DNA from: Bacteroidales bacterium
GTDB taxonomy: Bacteria > Bacteroidota > Bacteroidia > Bacteroidales > UBA3824
DNA length: 64,000 nucleotides
Assembly: GCA_016293845.1 (NCBI GenBank)
Contig: JAEDDH010000003.1
Location: 1 to 64,000, forward strand
Reading direction: 5' to 3'
The number at the start of each line of letters is the position of its first letter. The stretch's first letter is position 1. Position numbers and translations under genes: made by a program. Shown in pieces: positions 1 through 8,159 of this stretch. The notes under the pieces are model-generated. The model was not told the DNA's origin. It made no database searches and saw only the letters and a list, made by a program, of their open reading frames with translations.

Positions 1-1
1 A

Positions 2-124
2 ATACGTGCTGAATATCTATACAGAAAACCGGGCTTATGCAAGACCTTTCAAAACTGGATTCGGATAAAGTCCGTTCCTTATGGTTTTAATCTGCGTATT
101 GCCTCAAGTCGCATTGTGGGGTAA
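2..124 (+). pseudogene. 3' end of an unidentified gene (window edge)
   Basis: An open frame enters from the left edge and stops at TAA 122-124, ending with the residues YGFNLRIASSRIVG. A Gly-Phe-x-Leu-x-hydrophobic ending is reminiscent of formylglycine-generating-enzyme-like (SUMF1) C-termini, but about 40 residues are too few to assign a family. A second frame over bases 4-66 is also open, so a frameshift is possible. The stretch 125-246 holds no gene I can support. Confidence 0.25.
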
Positions 125-246
125 GGGGAAGGTATGCACAAATCGGACAAAATTCACGCTCATACTATCATGATGCATAGTGTTCAAGCTCTTTACTGCA
201 ATTGAGATTGCCATTGAGATTGCTTGCGGATTTTAGGTAAAAAAAA

Positions 247-276
247 CAAAAGACCGGTTTAAAACCCGGTCTTTTG
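247..276 (-). terminator. Intrinsic terminator of the greA-HIT operon
   Basis: Perfect 11-bp stem (CAAAAGACCGG at 247-257 with CCGGTCTTTTG at 266-276), followed on the minus strand by a T run at 246-241. It lies 15 bp past the HIT gene stop. Confidence 0.85.
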
Positions 277-291
277 AAAATTAATTATAAA

Positions 292-684
292 TTATTTAAA
301 ATTTTTGATGATATTTTGAGCTATCTGCTCCATCTCCTCTTTCGGAAGTGTCATCTTAAGCTCAAAGTTGAGGTCGTTGACTTCGTTGAGCGGAATAAGA
401 TGGATGTGCGAATGAGGTACTTCTAAGCCAACAACTGCAATACCAACTTTTATGCAAGGAACAGCGGCCTTAATTGCAGCTGCAACACGCTTAGCAAATG
501 CCATATAACGACCAAGTTTGTCGTCGTTGATATCGAAAATATAACTTACTTCCTCTTTGGGTACTACGAGAGTGTGACCCTTTTGAACGGGATTGATATC
601 CAAGAAAGCGAAAAACTCATCGTTTTCAGCAATCTTGTAGCAAGGAATCTCGCCGTTGATGATACGTGTAAATATTGTTGCCAT
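292..684 (-). CDS. HIT family nucleotide-binding protein
   Basis: 130-residue histidine-triad protein of the Hint/HinT branch, which hydrolyses nucleoside phosphoramidates and similar nucleotide conjugates in the cytosol. The N-terminus starts with the family pattern IFTRIINGEIP, residues 30-45 carry the P-x-x-x-GHTLVVPK strand, and the triad HSHIHLIP is at residues 91-98 (histidines 91, 93, 95; 95 is the expected nucleophile position). Length is typical. The start codon lies 2 bp after the greA stop, so the gene is translated from the greA transcript, and a strong terminator follows it. The greA-HIT pair is common in Bacteroidales. The physiological substrate cannot be told from sequence. 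Confidence 0.93.
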   Translation of the reverse strand: MATIFTRIINGEIPCYKIAENDEFFAFLDINPVQKGHTLVVPKEEVSYIFDINDDKLGRYMAFAKRVAAAIKAAVPCIKVGIAVVGLEVPHSHIHLIPLNEVNDLNFELKMTLPKEEMEQIAQNIIKNFK

Positions 685-686
685 AA

Positions 687-1160
687 TTAAATAGTTATAT
701 CAAGAATTTTAAACTCGGTTTCGCCAGCGGGGATTTTAATTTTGGCGGTTTCGCCAACTTTTTTGCCCAAAAGACCCTTTGCAATAGGAGTTTCTATCGA
801 AATTTTACCTTCTTTGAGATTAGCTTCAGTTTCAGCTACGAGTGTGTAGGTCATTTTAGCCTTATTTTTCACATTCTGAATAGTAACCTTGCTTAAAATC
901 TGCACGGTATCGCTCTGAATTTGCGATTTATCAAGCACGCGCGAATTTTTAATAGTCTCCTGAAGTTTAGAGATTTTGAGCTCGAGCAATCCTTGAGCCT
1001 CTTTTGCGGCATCATACTCGGCATTTTCTGAGAGGTCGCCTTTTTCGCGAGCCTCGGCAATTTGTTTTGAAATGTTGGGGCGCTCCACTGCAATCAAGTG
1101 ATCGAGCTCCTCGTTGAGCTTTTTCAGCCCTTCTTCTGTAAGATATGTTATTTTGCCCAT
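687..1160 (-). CDS. greA: Transcription elongation factor GreA
   Basis: 157-residue GreA. The protein inserts an N-terminal coiled coil into the RNA polymerase secondary channel and stimulates cleavage of backtracked RNA. The N-terminal half shows the coiled-coil signature ITEEGxKKLxEEL and the loop REKGDLSENAEYDAAKE, which holds the acidic tip residues (about residues 39-55); the C-terminal FKBP-like part ends with the usual SPxAxxLLGKKVGE-type segment (here TPIAKGLLGKKVGE, residues 124-137). Length matches the family. It has its own promoter (1241-1272) and an intrinsic-terminator-like hairpin in its leader (1198-1229). The HIT gene follows after 2 bp. Confidence 0.97.
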   Translation of the reverse strand: MGKITYLTEEGLKKLNEELDHLIAVERPNISKQIAEAREKGDLSENAEYDAAKEAQGLLELKISKLQETIKNSRVLDKSQIQSDTVQILSKVTIQNVKNKAKMTYTLVAETEANLKEGKISIETPIAKGLLGKKVGETAKIKIPAGETEFKILDITI

Positions 1161-1197
1161 GTTATTGTTGTTTATTTCTAAAAAGTTATAAATAAAA

Positions 1198-1229
1198 GAG
1201 AAACCGTAATGAGTGTATTACGGTTTCTC
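1198..1229 (-). terminator. Terminator-like hairpin in the greA leader
   Basis: Perfect 13-bp stem (GAGAAACCGTAAT 1198-1210 with ATTACGGTTTCTC 1217-1229) with a 6-nt loop and a U-rich tail toward greA. It sits downstream of the putative greA promoter and 38 bp before the greA start, so besides ending transcripts from the broken gene upstream it can act as an attenuator of greA. Confidence 0.7.
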
Positions 1230-1240
1230 CATTTGCGAGA

Positions 1241-1272
1241 CAAAGGTAATTATATTTTTAAAAAAAAACAAA
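1241..1272 (-). promoter_or_regulatory. Bacteroidetes-type promoter of greA
   Basis: On the minus strand TTTG (1272-1269), 20 bp, then TACCTTTG (1248-1241), matching TTTG-N19/20-TAnnTTTG. Expected transcription start is around 1233-1236, just ahead of the leader hairpin. Confidence 0.65.
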
Positions 1273-1304
1273 TTTTTTTTTGTTTTCAGATGCAAAAGCA
1301 GATT

Positions 1305-1871
1305 CTATCCTTCTGCACTGGACTCTGCAAACTCATCATCCGACACTGGTTCGGGAGCAGGCTCTTCGGATAATGGGGCATTGTCGTCGCCATATACTCC
1401 GGGCACGTTGTCGGGAGCTTGTGTATGGCCAAGTGAATCTTCGGTATCGTTGGGGGTATCATAGTCGCCGCAACATCCTTGATATAGAGCGTATTCTGAT
1501 TTAAGTTTTTCACTTGCAACCCTGTATCTTGCCCAGAAGTCGAGATTCTGAAACAATTTGTCGTTTGACGAAATGTAGGCTGTAACCGCTGAAATCACTG
1601 CCACAAGCAGACTGAAACCGTTTACAAGCCATTCGGGAGAACTCTCAAAATGAAAAACACTGCAAACAACATTGCCTTCAAAAACCGACAATACTGAAAT
1701 CACCGACACAGATACACAAAAGAGCATAATACGCATTTGGTTGCGGTGGTAGGTGTCTCTAAACTCGCCAGATTTTTTACTAAAAAACTGCTATTGAGAA
1801 TAATATCTGTTTTCTAAAAAATCTTTTTCGGTTTCGATTGGCTTACGCTTTTTTTGCTTTGAAGCAGACAA
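1305..1871 (-). pseudogene. DUF4231 membrane protein with an internal amber stop
   Basis: Reading from a TTG at 1871, the frame gives a DUF4231-like protein of about 188 residues: ENRYYSQ, then an in-frame TAG at 1793-1791, then QFFSKKSGEFRDTYHRNQ, two hydrophobic segments (about residues 40-57 and 72-92 of the joined protein), and the family signature W-x-R-Y-R-x-x-x-E-x-L-K-S-E-x-x-L-Y near residues 105-122. The C-terminus is an unusual acidic, proline-rich tail. The family resembles SLATT-type two-TM proteins that accompany toxin or second-messenger systems. The part after the TAG could start at the ATG 1736 but would lack the conserved N-terminal segment. The homologous N-terminal frame shows the stop is a point lesion rather than an intergenic boundary. 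No ATG start is visible. Confidence 0.65.
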
Positions 1872-1907
1872 TTCAGCGCTATTTTGAAGTCTGTGTTCTC
1901 GTAAAAG

Positions 1908-2777
1908 TTACTTAGCCGCGTTTGCACCCGAAACAATTTCGATAATTTCATTGGTGATGGATGCCTGACGTACTTTGTTGTAACTGATGTTGAGTTCTTT
2001 GATAAGTTCGGTGGCGTTGTCGGTGGCCTTGTTCATCGAGGTCATTCGTGCACCTTGCTCGCCAGCAGCACTTTCGGCAAGAATTGAAAGAAACTGCGTT
2101 TTAAGCCATTGTGGTATAGTTTGGTTTACAATTGTAATCTTATCTGGCTCAAAAATATAGTCTGTTTTAAATTTTGTCGGCTCGGCTTTAAATTGCAAGG
2201 GAAGGAAATTTTCGATTTCGGTATTCTGCACTGCGGCATTTACAAACTTGTTGTAAATAACCTTAACACAGTCGAATTCGCCAGAAAGATAGATGTCGGT
2301 AATTTCTTGGGCAATTTTTCCAGCGGTTTCGTACGAAACTTTTTCAATCGACTCAAAATCAGATTTGTACAAATCAAATCCGCGTTTGGTTATCTGCTCA
2401 GAAACTTTTTTGCCGATTGCGAAATATTTGATACTAACGCCGGGCGTCTGCTCTTTGGTGGTACGGTCAAACTCTGCCACAGCCTTGATTATATTGCTGT
2501 TGAAAGCGCCGCAGAGACCTTTGTTGCTGCTGATGGCAATTACGAGGATGTTTTTTACCGTTCGTTTTGAGGTATACATGTTGTCGTTGTCCTCGGCGAG
2601 GGTTTCGGCAAGAAGCGAAAGCATTTCGGCCATCTTGTTTTTGTAGGGAGAAATTTTAGTGGCAAAGGTCTGAGCCTTGCGCAGTTTGGCGGCTGCCACC
2701 ATTTTCATAGCCGAAGTAATTTGCCGAGTGGAGGTTACACTCGCTATACGTCCTCTAATTTCTTTTAAGTTTGCCAT
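1908..2777 (-). CDS. atpG: F1Fo ATP synthase gamma subunit
   Basis: 289-residue central-shaft subunit that couples proton flow through the c-ring to catalysis in the alpha3beta3 hexamer. The N-terminal helix MANLKEIRGRIASVTSTRQIT and the C-terminal helix ending in ITNEIIEIVSGANA are diagnostic; KGLCGAFN is the conserved Rossmann-like core motif (about residue 86). Length is normal. In most relatives atpG directly follows atpA; here about 1.1 kb with a terminator, a toxin-antitoxin remnant and a frameshifted gene intervenes, so atpG has to use its own promoter (candidate 2799-2829). Confidence 0.97.
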   Translation of the reverse strand: MANLKEIRGRIASVTSTRQITSAMKMVAAAKLRKAQTFATKISPYKNKMAEMLSLLAETLAEDNDNMYTSKRTVKNILVIAISSNKGLCGAFNSNIIKAVAEFDRTTKEQTPGVSIKYFAIGKKVSEQITKRGFDLYKSDFESIEKVSYETAGKIAQEITDIYLSGEFDCVKVIYNKFVNAAVQNTEIENFLPLQFKAEPTKFKTDYIFEPDKITIVNQTIPQWLKTQFLSILAESAAGEQGARMTSMNKATDNATELIKELNISYNKVRQASITNEIIEIVSGANAAK

Positions 2778-2798
2778 TATTATAAGATTTTAATAAGC

Positions 2799-2829
2799 CA
2801 AATTTACGGAAAAAATATTAAATGCGCAA
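2799..2829 (-). promoter_or_regulatory. Candidate promoter of atpG
   Basis: On the minus strand TTG (2829-2827), 20 bp, TAAATTTG (2806-2799), 22 bp before the atpG start. It explains how atpG is expressed after separation from the rest of the ATP synthase operon. Confidence 0.55.
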
Positions 2830-3157
2830 CTATTTTTCAACAAATTTTATCTCCTGAGGCGAATAAACGTAACGTGTTTCGGTCTGGGTAGACACTTTGG
2901 TATCGTAATCAAGGTCGTCGCCTTTGAATATCACCTCATACTCTTTGTGAGTTACCAAAAGTTCAGACATATCTTGGTTGTTGTCAACGATTTTCACCTC
3001 GTTGTCGTAAACAGTGGGATTTTTAGGGAACCACATTGCGTTGCCGAAACTTGATTCGATGTCAAACAACGATATTATGCTCTTGGTAGTTACGAGCGAA
3101 AGGGTGTAGTTTCCCAAAAGCCTTGATTGGTGGCACTCATTACGGTGTTTTTTTCAT
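2830..3157 (-). pseudogene. Unrecognised protein, frameshifted near its start
   Basis: The ATG at 3157 opens MKKNTVMSATNQGFW and then runs out of phase at the T/G run near 3110-3118; the next frame continues as GNYTLSLVTTKSII and stays open for 95 residues to TAA at 2832-2830. Joining the two frames gives about 108 residues, with no TM segment or signal peptide. The long frame alone would have to start from TTG 3117. I do not recognise a family. It lies between atpG and a divergent broken toxin-antitoxin pair, and its 3' end overlaps the candidate atpG promoter. Confidence 0.4.
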
Positions 3158-3284
3158 TTCATTAGTAGTTTTATTGCCCTAAAATAAAGGTTTGATTTTT
3201 GAAAACAAAATTTTAAGGAAAAAAAACAGAAATAGCATAGATAGTAATAAAAAAATCAGTAATTTTGAAAAAAAAGAATCTGCT

Positions 3285-3497
3285 ATGAAAACAGCCAAGA
3301 AATACAATAATACCCCTAATAGCATTTCAGAACCATACACAATAGAGGAACTAAATGCTCGTATAGATTTGGCAGAACGTCAAAGCGCAGCCGGTAAGGT
3401 TAAATCTACTAAGGAAGTTTTTAACAAATACGAAAAAGAGCTAAATGATTTTGCGCAAGAAACCGATAAAGAAGCCTTGTTAGGTTACGCCGTATGA
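3285..3497 (+). CDS. Putative antitoxin of a ParDE-like pair
   Basis: 70-residue soluble protein. I chose the ATG at 3285 because the frame upstream of it is low-complexity lysine/asparagine sequence. The middle (IEELNARIDLAERQSAAGKVKSTKEVF) resembles the ribbon/helix region and C-terminal toxin-wrapping helix of RelB/ParD-type antitoxins that end with a KxxxExF pattern. Its stop overlaps the start of the next gene (ATGA at 3494-3497), the standard coupling of such operons. The partner toxin is broken, so this is an orphan antitoxin. It is inserted on the strand opposite to the ATP synthase genes. Confidence 0.6.
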   Translation: MKTAKKYNNTPNSISEPYTIEELNARIDLAERQSAAGKVKSTKEVFNKYEKELNDFAQETDKEALLGYAV

Positions 3498-3806
3498 ATG
3501 TAGTTTGGACAGAGTTGGCCGAAAAACGAATTAGACAGAATTGCTAACTATATATTAGATGAATTTGGAGCACCGAACCGAACCAAATTCCTTAAACGTA
3601 TGTTAGATACAGCAAACCTCTTAGACGAATCACCTTACATTGGTATTAAAGAACCATTATAATCAAACCGAAAATCCGAATATAGAAGTATTAACGTAGG
3701 CAAACTCAACAGAATTGTCTACCGGATAATTGATGGATATACCGAAATATCAGATATTTGGGAATTGAGGCGCAATCCCGACAACTTAGCCAATAGAATA
3801 AAATAA
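3494..3806 (+). pseudogene. ParE/RelE-type toxin, frameshift plus in-frame stop
   Basis: Starts at ATG 3494 inside the antitoxin stop. The first 10 codons read MNVVWTELAE; after a one-base slip near 3524 the frame continues NELDRIANYILDEFGAP, with TAA at 3660-3662, then SNRKSEYRSINVGKLNRIVYRI and DISDIWELRRNP-like residues to the final TAA at 3804-3806. The order of a first helix pair with W/L-x-E-x-A-x-x-x-L-D-x-I-x-x-Y, a central RxI/YR strand and a terminal I-x-x-x-x-D-x-R-x-x-P strand is that of ParE/RelE-fold toxins, which poison gyrase or cleave mRNA on ribosomes. Two lesions make it inactive. Confidence 0.7.
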
Positions 3807-3819
3807 GCAAAACAAAAAT

Positions 3820-3843
3820 CCCGTAGTCTATTCAGACCACGGG
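3820..3843 (-). terminator. Intrinsic terminator after atpA
   Basis: Inverted repeat CCCGTAGTCT (3820-3829) with AGACCACGGG (3834-3843), one mismatch, followed on the minus strand by a T-rich tract (3819-3812). It ends the atpB-E-F-H-A transcript ahead of the inserted toxin-antitoxin remnant. Confidence 0.75.
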
Positions 3844-3866
3844 AGAAAATTATAAATAACAAAATC

Positions 3867-5450
3867 TTATTCTTTGTATTTATCTGCTACATCCTTAGCC
3901 ACAGTTTCGATGGCTTTGGTGATGTCGTCGTTGATTGTGCCTTGCGAAAGGGGTGTGAGGATGTCGTCTTTGTGGGCGTTTTCGAGAGTGTCAATAAAGT
4001 CTGCCTCAAAGTCTTTGATTTTGTTCAAAGGAACCTCCTTCATAAGGTTGTGAGTACCGCAATAGAGGATAGCAATCTGCTGCTCAACACGATACGGATG
4101 GTACTGCGGCTGTTTGAGGATTTCCACATTGCGGCGGCCTTTTTCGAGAACCGCAACAGTGGCGGCGTCGAGGTCGGAACCGAATTTTGAGAATGCCTCC
4201 AACTCGCGGAACTGTGCCTGATCGAGTTTCAAAGTACCTGCAACCTTTTTCATAGCCTTAATCTGGGCGTTGCCACCTACACGCGATACCGAGATACCTA
4301 CGTTGATAGCGGGACGTACACCTGCGTTGAACAAGTTGGTTTCCAAGAATATCTGACCGTCGGTGATTGAAATCACGTTGGTGGGGATATACGCCGAAAC
4401 GTCGCCTGCCTGAGTTTCGATAATAGGCAATGCTGTGAGAGAACCGCCGCCTTTTACCAAGTGTTTGATAGATGGCGGAATATCGTTCATTTGGCGTGCC
4501 ACTTCGTCGTTGTTGATAATCTTGGCTGCACGTTCAAGAAGACGTGAGTGCAGATAGAACACATCGCCCGGGTAAGCCTCACGTCCCGGCGGACGACGGA
4601 GAAGCAACGACACTTCGCGGTACGACACAGCCTGTTTGCTAAGGTCGTCGTAAACGATCAAAGCCGGACGGCCGGTGTCGCGGAAATATTCGCCGATGGC
4701 TGCACCTGCGTAAGGAGCGTAGTATTGCAACGCTGCGGGCTGCGATGCTGTGGCCGACACAATAACGGTGTAGGGCATCGCACCTTTTTCTTCGAGGGTT
4801 TTGGCGATATTGGCAACGGTGCTACCCTTCTGACCTATTGCAACATAGATACAGTAAACGGGTTCGCCCGTGTCGTAAAATTCTTTCTGATTGATGATGG
4901 TGTCGATAGCAATCGCCGACTTACCTGTCTGACGGTCGCCGATGATCAACTCGCGCTGACCACGACCGATAGGAATCATAGCGTCGATAGCCTTCAATCC
5001 TGTTTGAAGCGGTTCTTTTACAGGCTGTCGGTAGATTACGCTCGGAGCCTTGCGTTCCAAAGGCATATTGTATCGTTCGCCGGGAATTTCGCCCTTGCCG
5101 TCGAGAGGCTCGCCGAGGGTGTTGATAACCCTTCCGAGCAGACCCTCGCCCACGTCGATAGAAGCGATTTTGCCTGTGCGCTTAACAGTAGAACCTTCGT
5201 GAATGCCGTCTGACGAACCCAAAAGCACTGCACCCACATTGTCCTCTTCGAGGTTGAGCACAATACCTTTTACGCCGTTGTCAAACTCGATCATCTCGCT
5301 GGCCTGAACGTTCGACAAACCATATATAAGTGCCGTTCCGTCGGCCACTTGCAATACGCTGCCCACTTCTTGCAGTTCCACATCGCTACCGATGCCTTGC
5401 AATTGGCGTTTTAGTATTTCGGAAACTTCACCTGGTTTTATAGAAGCCAT
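3867..5450 (-). CDS. atpA: F1Fo ATP synthase alpha subunit
   Basis: 527-residue non-catalytic nucleotide-binding subunit of F1. The Walker A loop GDRQTGKS is at residues 171-178, Walker B is in the ALIVYDDLSKQA region, and the family signature PAINVGISVSRVGG is near residue 380. Length is normal and no lesion is seen. It follows atpH by 12 bp and is the last gene before a terminator, since the usual neighbour atpG has been displaced downstream. The catalytic beta subunit (atpD) and epsilon (atpC) are not in the window. Confidence 0.98.
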   Translation of the reverse strand: MASIKPGEVSEILKRQLQGIGSDVELQEVGSVLQVADGTALIYGLSNVQASEMIEFDNGVKGIVLNLEEDNVGAVLLGSSDGIHEGSTVKRTGKIASIDVGEGLLGRVINTLGEPLDGKGEIPGERYNMPLERKAPSVIYRQPVKEPLQTGLKAIDAMIPIGRGQRELIIGDRQTGKSAIAIDTIINQKEFYDTGEPVYCIYVAIGQKGSTVANIAKTLEEKGAMPYTVIVSATASQPAALQYYAPYAGAAIGEYFRDTGRPALIVYDDLSKQAVSYREVSLLLRRPPGREAYPGDVFYLHSRLLERAAKIINNDEVARQMNDIPPSIKHLVKGGGSLTALPIIETQAGDVSAYIPTNVISITDGQIFLETNLFNAGVRPAINVGISVSRVGGNAQIKAMKKVAGTLKLDQAQFRELEAFSKFGSDLDAATVAVLEKGRRNVEILKQPQYHPYRVEQQIAILYCGTHNLMKEVPLNKIKDFEADFIDTLENAHKDDILTPLSQGTINDDITKAIETVAKDVADKYKE

Positions 5451-5462
5451 AAGTATGTGAAT

Positions 5463-6008
5463 TTATTTATTATTAATCAATTTATCTTTAAATACAGAGA
5501 GTTGCGTTTTCACACTTGCGTCGTAACGCTTATCGTCGATGCCGATGATAATGCCGCCAATGATGCTCTCGTCGGTTTCGGTAGATAGTTGCACCTTGCA
5601 TCCCGGATTAGCCTTCAAAACCATCTCTTCAATAGAGGCCGACAACGACGCTGGCGGAGCAACGGCAGTGGTGATGCTCACCCGCTTGATATTATTGTGG
5701 CTGTTGTAATATCCGCCATAATTTAAACATATCATTTTCAGGTAGTTTTCGCGCTTGTTTTGAACCAAAAGTTTAAAAAAATCCATCGTCAGCGGATCTA
5801 CCTTAGATTTAAACAAATCGCCAAAAGCTGTCAACTTGGCGTCGCTCGAAAGCACGGGACTTTCGAGCAAGAGTTTAAACTCAGGCACAGAGTTGATGCA
5901 AGCGAGCAAGCTGTCCATATCAGACTTTACCGACTCGGTGCTGCCTTTTTGTACCGCAGTTTGAAACAGTGCTTTTGCGTATCTTACCGAAATTTTGCTG
6001 TCGTTCAT
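5463..6008 (-). CDS. atpH: F1Fo ATP synthase delta subunit
   Basis: 181-residue OSCP/delta subunit linking the peripheral b stalk to the top of F1. The N-terminal six-helix domain opens with ISVRYAKALFQTA, and the C-terminal part has the family signature DESIIGGIIIGIDDKRYDASV (about residues 145-165). Spacing is 13 bp from atpF and 12 bp to atpA, all on one transcript. Intact and of normal length. Confidence 0.95.
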   Translation of the reverse strand: MNDSKISVRYAKALFQTAVQKGSTESVKSDMDSLLACINSVPEFKLLLESPVLSSDAKLTAFGDLFKSKVDPLTMDFFKLLVQNKRENYLKMICLNYGGYYNSHNNIKRVSITTAVAPPASLSASIEEMVLKANPGCKVQLSTETDESIIGGIIIGIDDKRYDASVKTQLSVFKDKLINNK

Positions 6009-6021
6009 TATTCAAAAAGGA

Positions 6022-6516
6022 TTAGTTTAGCGAAATGTCCGCTACGAGTTTTTTCATAAAGTCGCCTTGCTTGGTTTCGTTGCTGAGTTCGCGGCGGAGA
6101 ATTTTTTCGGCAATTTCTACCGAAAGTTGTCCCACCTTTTCAGAAAGTTCGGCCATAGCCGCATCTTTTTCGGCTTGGATTTCCAAACGTGCGGCGGCAA
6201 TAATCTTATCAGCCTCAATTTTGGCGGCGTCTTGTGCCTCTGCCACAATCTTGTCTTTGGTGGCTTTGGCATCGCGGAGCATCTCCTCACGCTCGGCACG
6301 CGCCTGACGCATTATCTTTTCGTTTTCGGCTGTGAGTTGCTCCATCTGCTCCTTGGCAGCCTTGGCAGAGTCGAGTTGCTTTGCAATAGATTCCTCGCGA
6401 TCCTTAATCATTTTAAGCACTGGCTTCCACGCAAACTTTTTAAGAATAAAAAGCAGAATGGCAAACGACAGCACCATCCAAAAGAGCAATCCAAAATCCG
6501 GTGTAACTAAATTCAT
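6022..6516 (-). CDS. atpF: F1Fo ATP synthase b subunit
   Basis: 164-residue peripheral-stalk subunit. It has a single N-terminal membrane helix (residues about 8-26), followed by WKPVLKMIKDREESI and a long charged alpha-helix that dimerises along the stalk and binds delta at its C-terminus. Typical length for the family. It lies between atpE and atpH in the usual order. Confidence 0.95.
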   Translation of the reverse strand: MNLVTPDFGLLFWMVLSFAILLFILKKFAWKPVLKMIKDREESIAKQLDSAKAAKEQMEQLTAENEKIMRQARAEREEMLRDAKATKDKIVAEAQDAAKIEADKIIAAARLEIQAEKDAAMAELSEKVGQLSVEIAEKILRRELSNETKQGDFMKKLVADISLN

Positions 6517-6611
6517 AGTCTATAATGTTTTAATAATAATCATTAAAAAATATTCCGCCCTTTGCCAACCGCATCGCGGCGGAATATCAAGTTTTTAATC
6601 TTCGCGTGCTG

Positions 6612-6893
6612 TTAAGCAAGGATAACGAGCAGACAGCAAACTACTGCGAAGAACGCAACACCTTCGACCAAGGCAGCGGCGATAATCATATTGCTACGGA
6701 TGTCGCCAACAGATTCGGGCTGACGTGCAATAGCGTCCATAGCCTGTGCGCCGATTTTGCCGATACCGATGCCGGCTCCGATAACACCTAAGCCTGCACC
6801 AATGCCGGCTCCGAATTTTGCCATATAGCCGAGTGCTACGGCAGGGTCTTGAATTGCGTCGAGCAATGCGCTCAAAATTGTCATAAGTGTCAT
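6612..6893 (-). CDS. atpE: F1Fo ATP synthase c subunit
   Basis: 93-residue two-helix proteolipid that forms the rotor ring. The first helix is a glycine-rich run (residues about 29-47), the polar loop is ARQPE (residues 56-60), and the ion-carrying carboxylate is Glu77 in LVEGVAFF. The residue after the Glu is Gly rather than Ser/Thr and no Gln/Glu is seen at the paired position of helix 1, which favours proton over sodium coupling (inference). The product is slightly longer than E. coli c because of an N-terminal extension, as in other Bacteroidetes. Confidence 0.95.
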   Translation of the reverse strand: MTLMTILSALLDAIQDPAVALGYMAKFGAGIGAGLGVIGAGIGIGKIGAQAMDAIARQPESVGDIRSNMIIAAALVEGVAFFAVVCCLLVILA

Positions 6894-6952
6894 ATTGTCT
6901 GTATTTAAATTAAAAGTTCAAATTATATTACTAAATATCTAATGTTCAACAA

Positions 6953-8011
6953 TTAAGCAGCAGGAACTTTTTCGGGTTTGTGCTCTTCTGCCACAGCCAT
7001 TCCAAAATATATTGCCGAAAGCAGGGTGAAAACGTATGCCTGAATAAATGCCACAAGCAATTCCAAGCACGACATAAATATAGTGAATACCAACGCTCCC
7101 GCACCCACGGCGTATGATCCAAAGAGGAATATCAACGAGTAGAAACTGAGGGCGATAATGTGTCCGGCTGTGATGTTGGCAAACAAACGAACCATAAGCA
7201 CCACAGGCTTGATAAACATACCTGCAATTTCTACGGCGGGAATAATCGGCGGAACTTTCAACCATAGCGGAACGGTTTTGGGCCAAAAAATATCTTGCCA
7301 ATACTCGCGTTTGCCGCTAAATGTGGTAATCAAAAACACAAAGCAGGCAAGCACACAAGTGATTGCGATATTACCAGTGAGGTTTGCGCCGCCCGGGAAG
7401 ATAGGAATCAATCCCAAAAGGTTGTTGATAAAGATAAAGAAGAACACCGTCATAAGGAACGGCATATAGCGGTCGGCGTGTTTTTTACCGATAGATGCGA
7501 TGGCAATGTCGTCGCGGATAAAGAGCACAAGCGGTTCCACAAGGTTGTAGAATCCGTGCGGAGCCTTGCCCACGTTTTTGCGGTAGTTACGAGCCATACC
7601 TATAAATATAATGCAGAGCAACACCATACTAAAAAGCATTGCAAACACATTCTTAGTAATGGAAAAATCCCAAGGACGAACCTCCTCGCCATTGATCATC
7701 TCCACAATTTTGCCTTTATACTGCTCTGATTCGCTGATGCGGAATCCTTCGTACTCGGCGTGTCCGTGATGAAAGTTTGACGACGAGAAGAAATGGAAGC
7801 CAGATTTTTCGCTGTATAATATACACGGCAGCGGCACGGAGATATGCGTGTCGTTGATAGTGGTGATGTGCCATTCGTAAGCGTCGCCGATATGGTTCAT
7901 AATAAACGGACCGGGTTGAAAACCGTTTCCGTCTTCGGATTCTTGCGCCGAAAGTGGCATTGCCGCAAAAAATATAAGCAGAATTAATACCGCTCTTTTT
8001 AATAAATCCAT
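6953..8011 (-). CDS. atpB: F1Fo ATP synthase a subunit
   Basis: 352 residues from the ATG at 8011, chosen because MDLLKRAVLILLIFFAAMPLSAQ is a good signal peptide; an ATG 33 bp upstream adds only a charged stretch. The long periplasmic N-terminal domain before the membrane part is typical of Bacteroidetes. The stator half-channel helix contains the essential arginine in MVRLFANITAGH, and the last helix has IQAYVFTLLSAIYFG. It is the first gene of the local atp run; 8045-8159 upstream is AT-rich and shows no clear promoter. An unannotated small upstream gene (atpI-like) is absent. Confidence 0.95.
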   Translation of the reverse strand: MDLLKRAVLILLIFFAAMPLSAQESEDGNGFQPGPFIMNHIGDAYEWHITTINDTHISVPLPCILYSEKSGFHFFSSSNFHHGHAEYEGFRISESEQYKGKIVEMINGEEVRPWDFSITKNVFAMLFSMVLLCIIFIGMARNYRKNVGKAPHGFYNLVEPLVLFIRDDIAIASIGKKHADRYMPFLMTVFFFIFINNLLGLIPIFPGGANLTGNIAITCVLACFVFLITTFSGKREYWQDIFWPKTVPLWLKVPPIIPAVEIAGMFIKPVVLMVRLFANITAGHIIALSFYSLIFLFGSYAVGAGALVFTIFMSCLELLVAFIQAYVFTLLSAIYFGMAVAEEHKPEKVPAA

Positions 8012-8159
8012 AATTAACAGCAGTTTACAGTTATGTTTAAACAATTCATTAACTAATCCCTAAGATACGGAATTATTTTTAACACTGAACTCTTTTTTTT
8101 GAGTTTTTTATTAAAAAAAATTAATTTTATTTTAAACTACGTATTTTCAGTTAGTTGGA

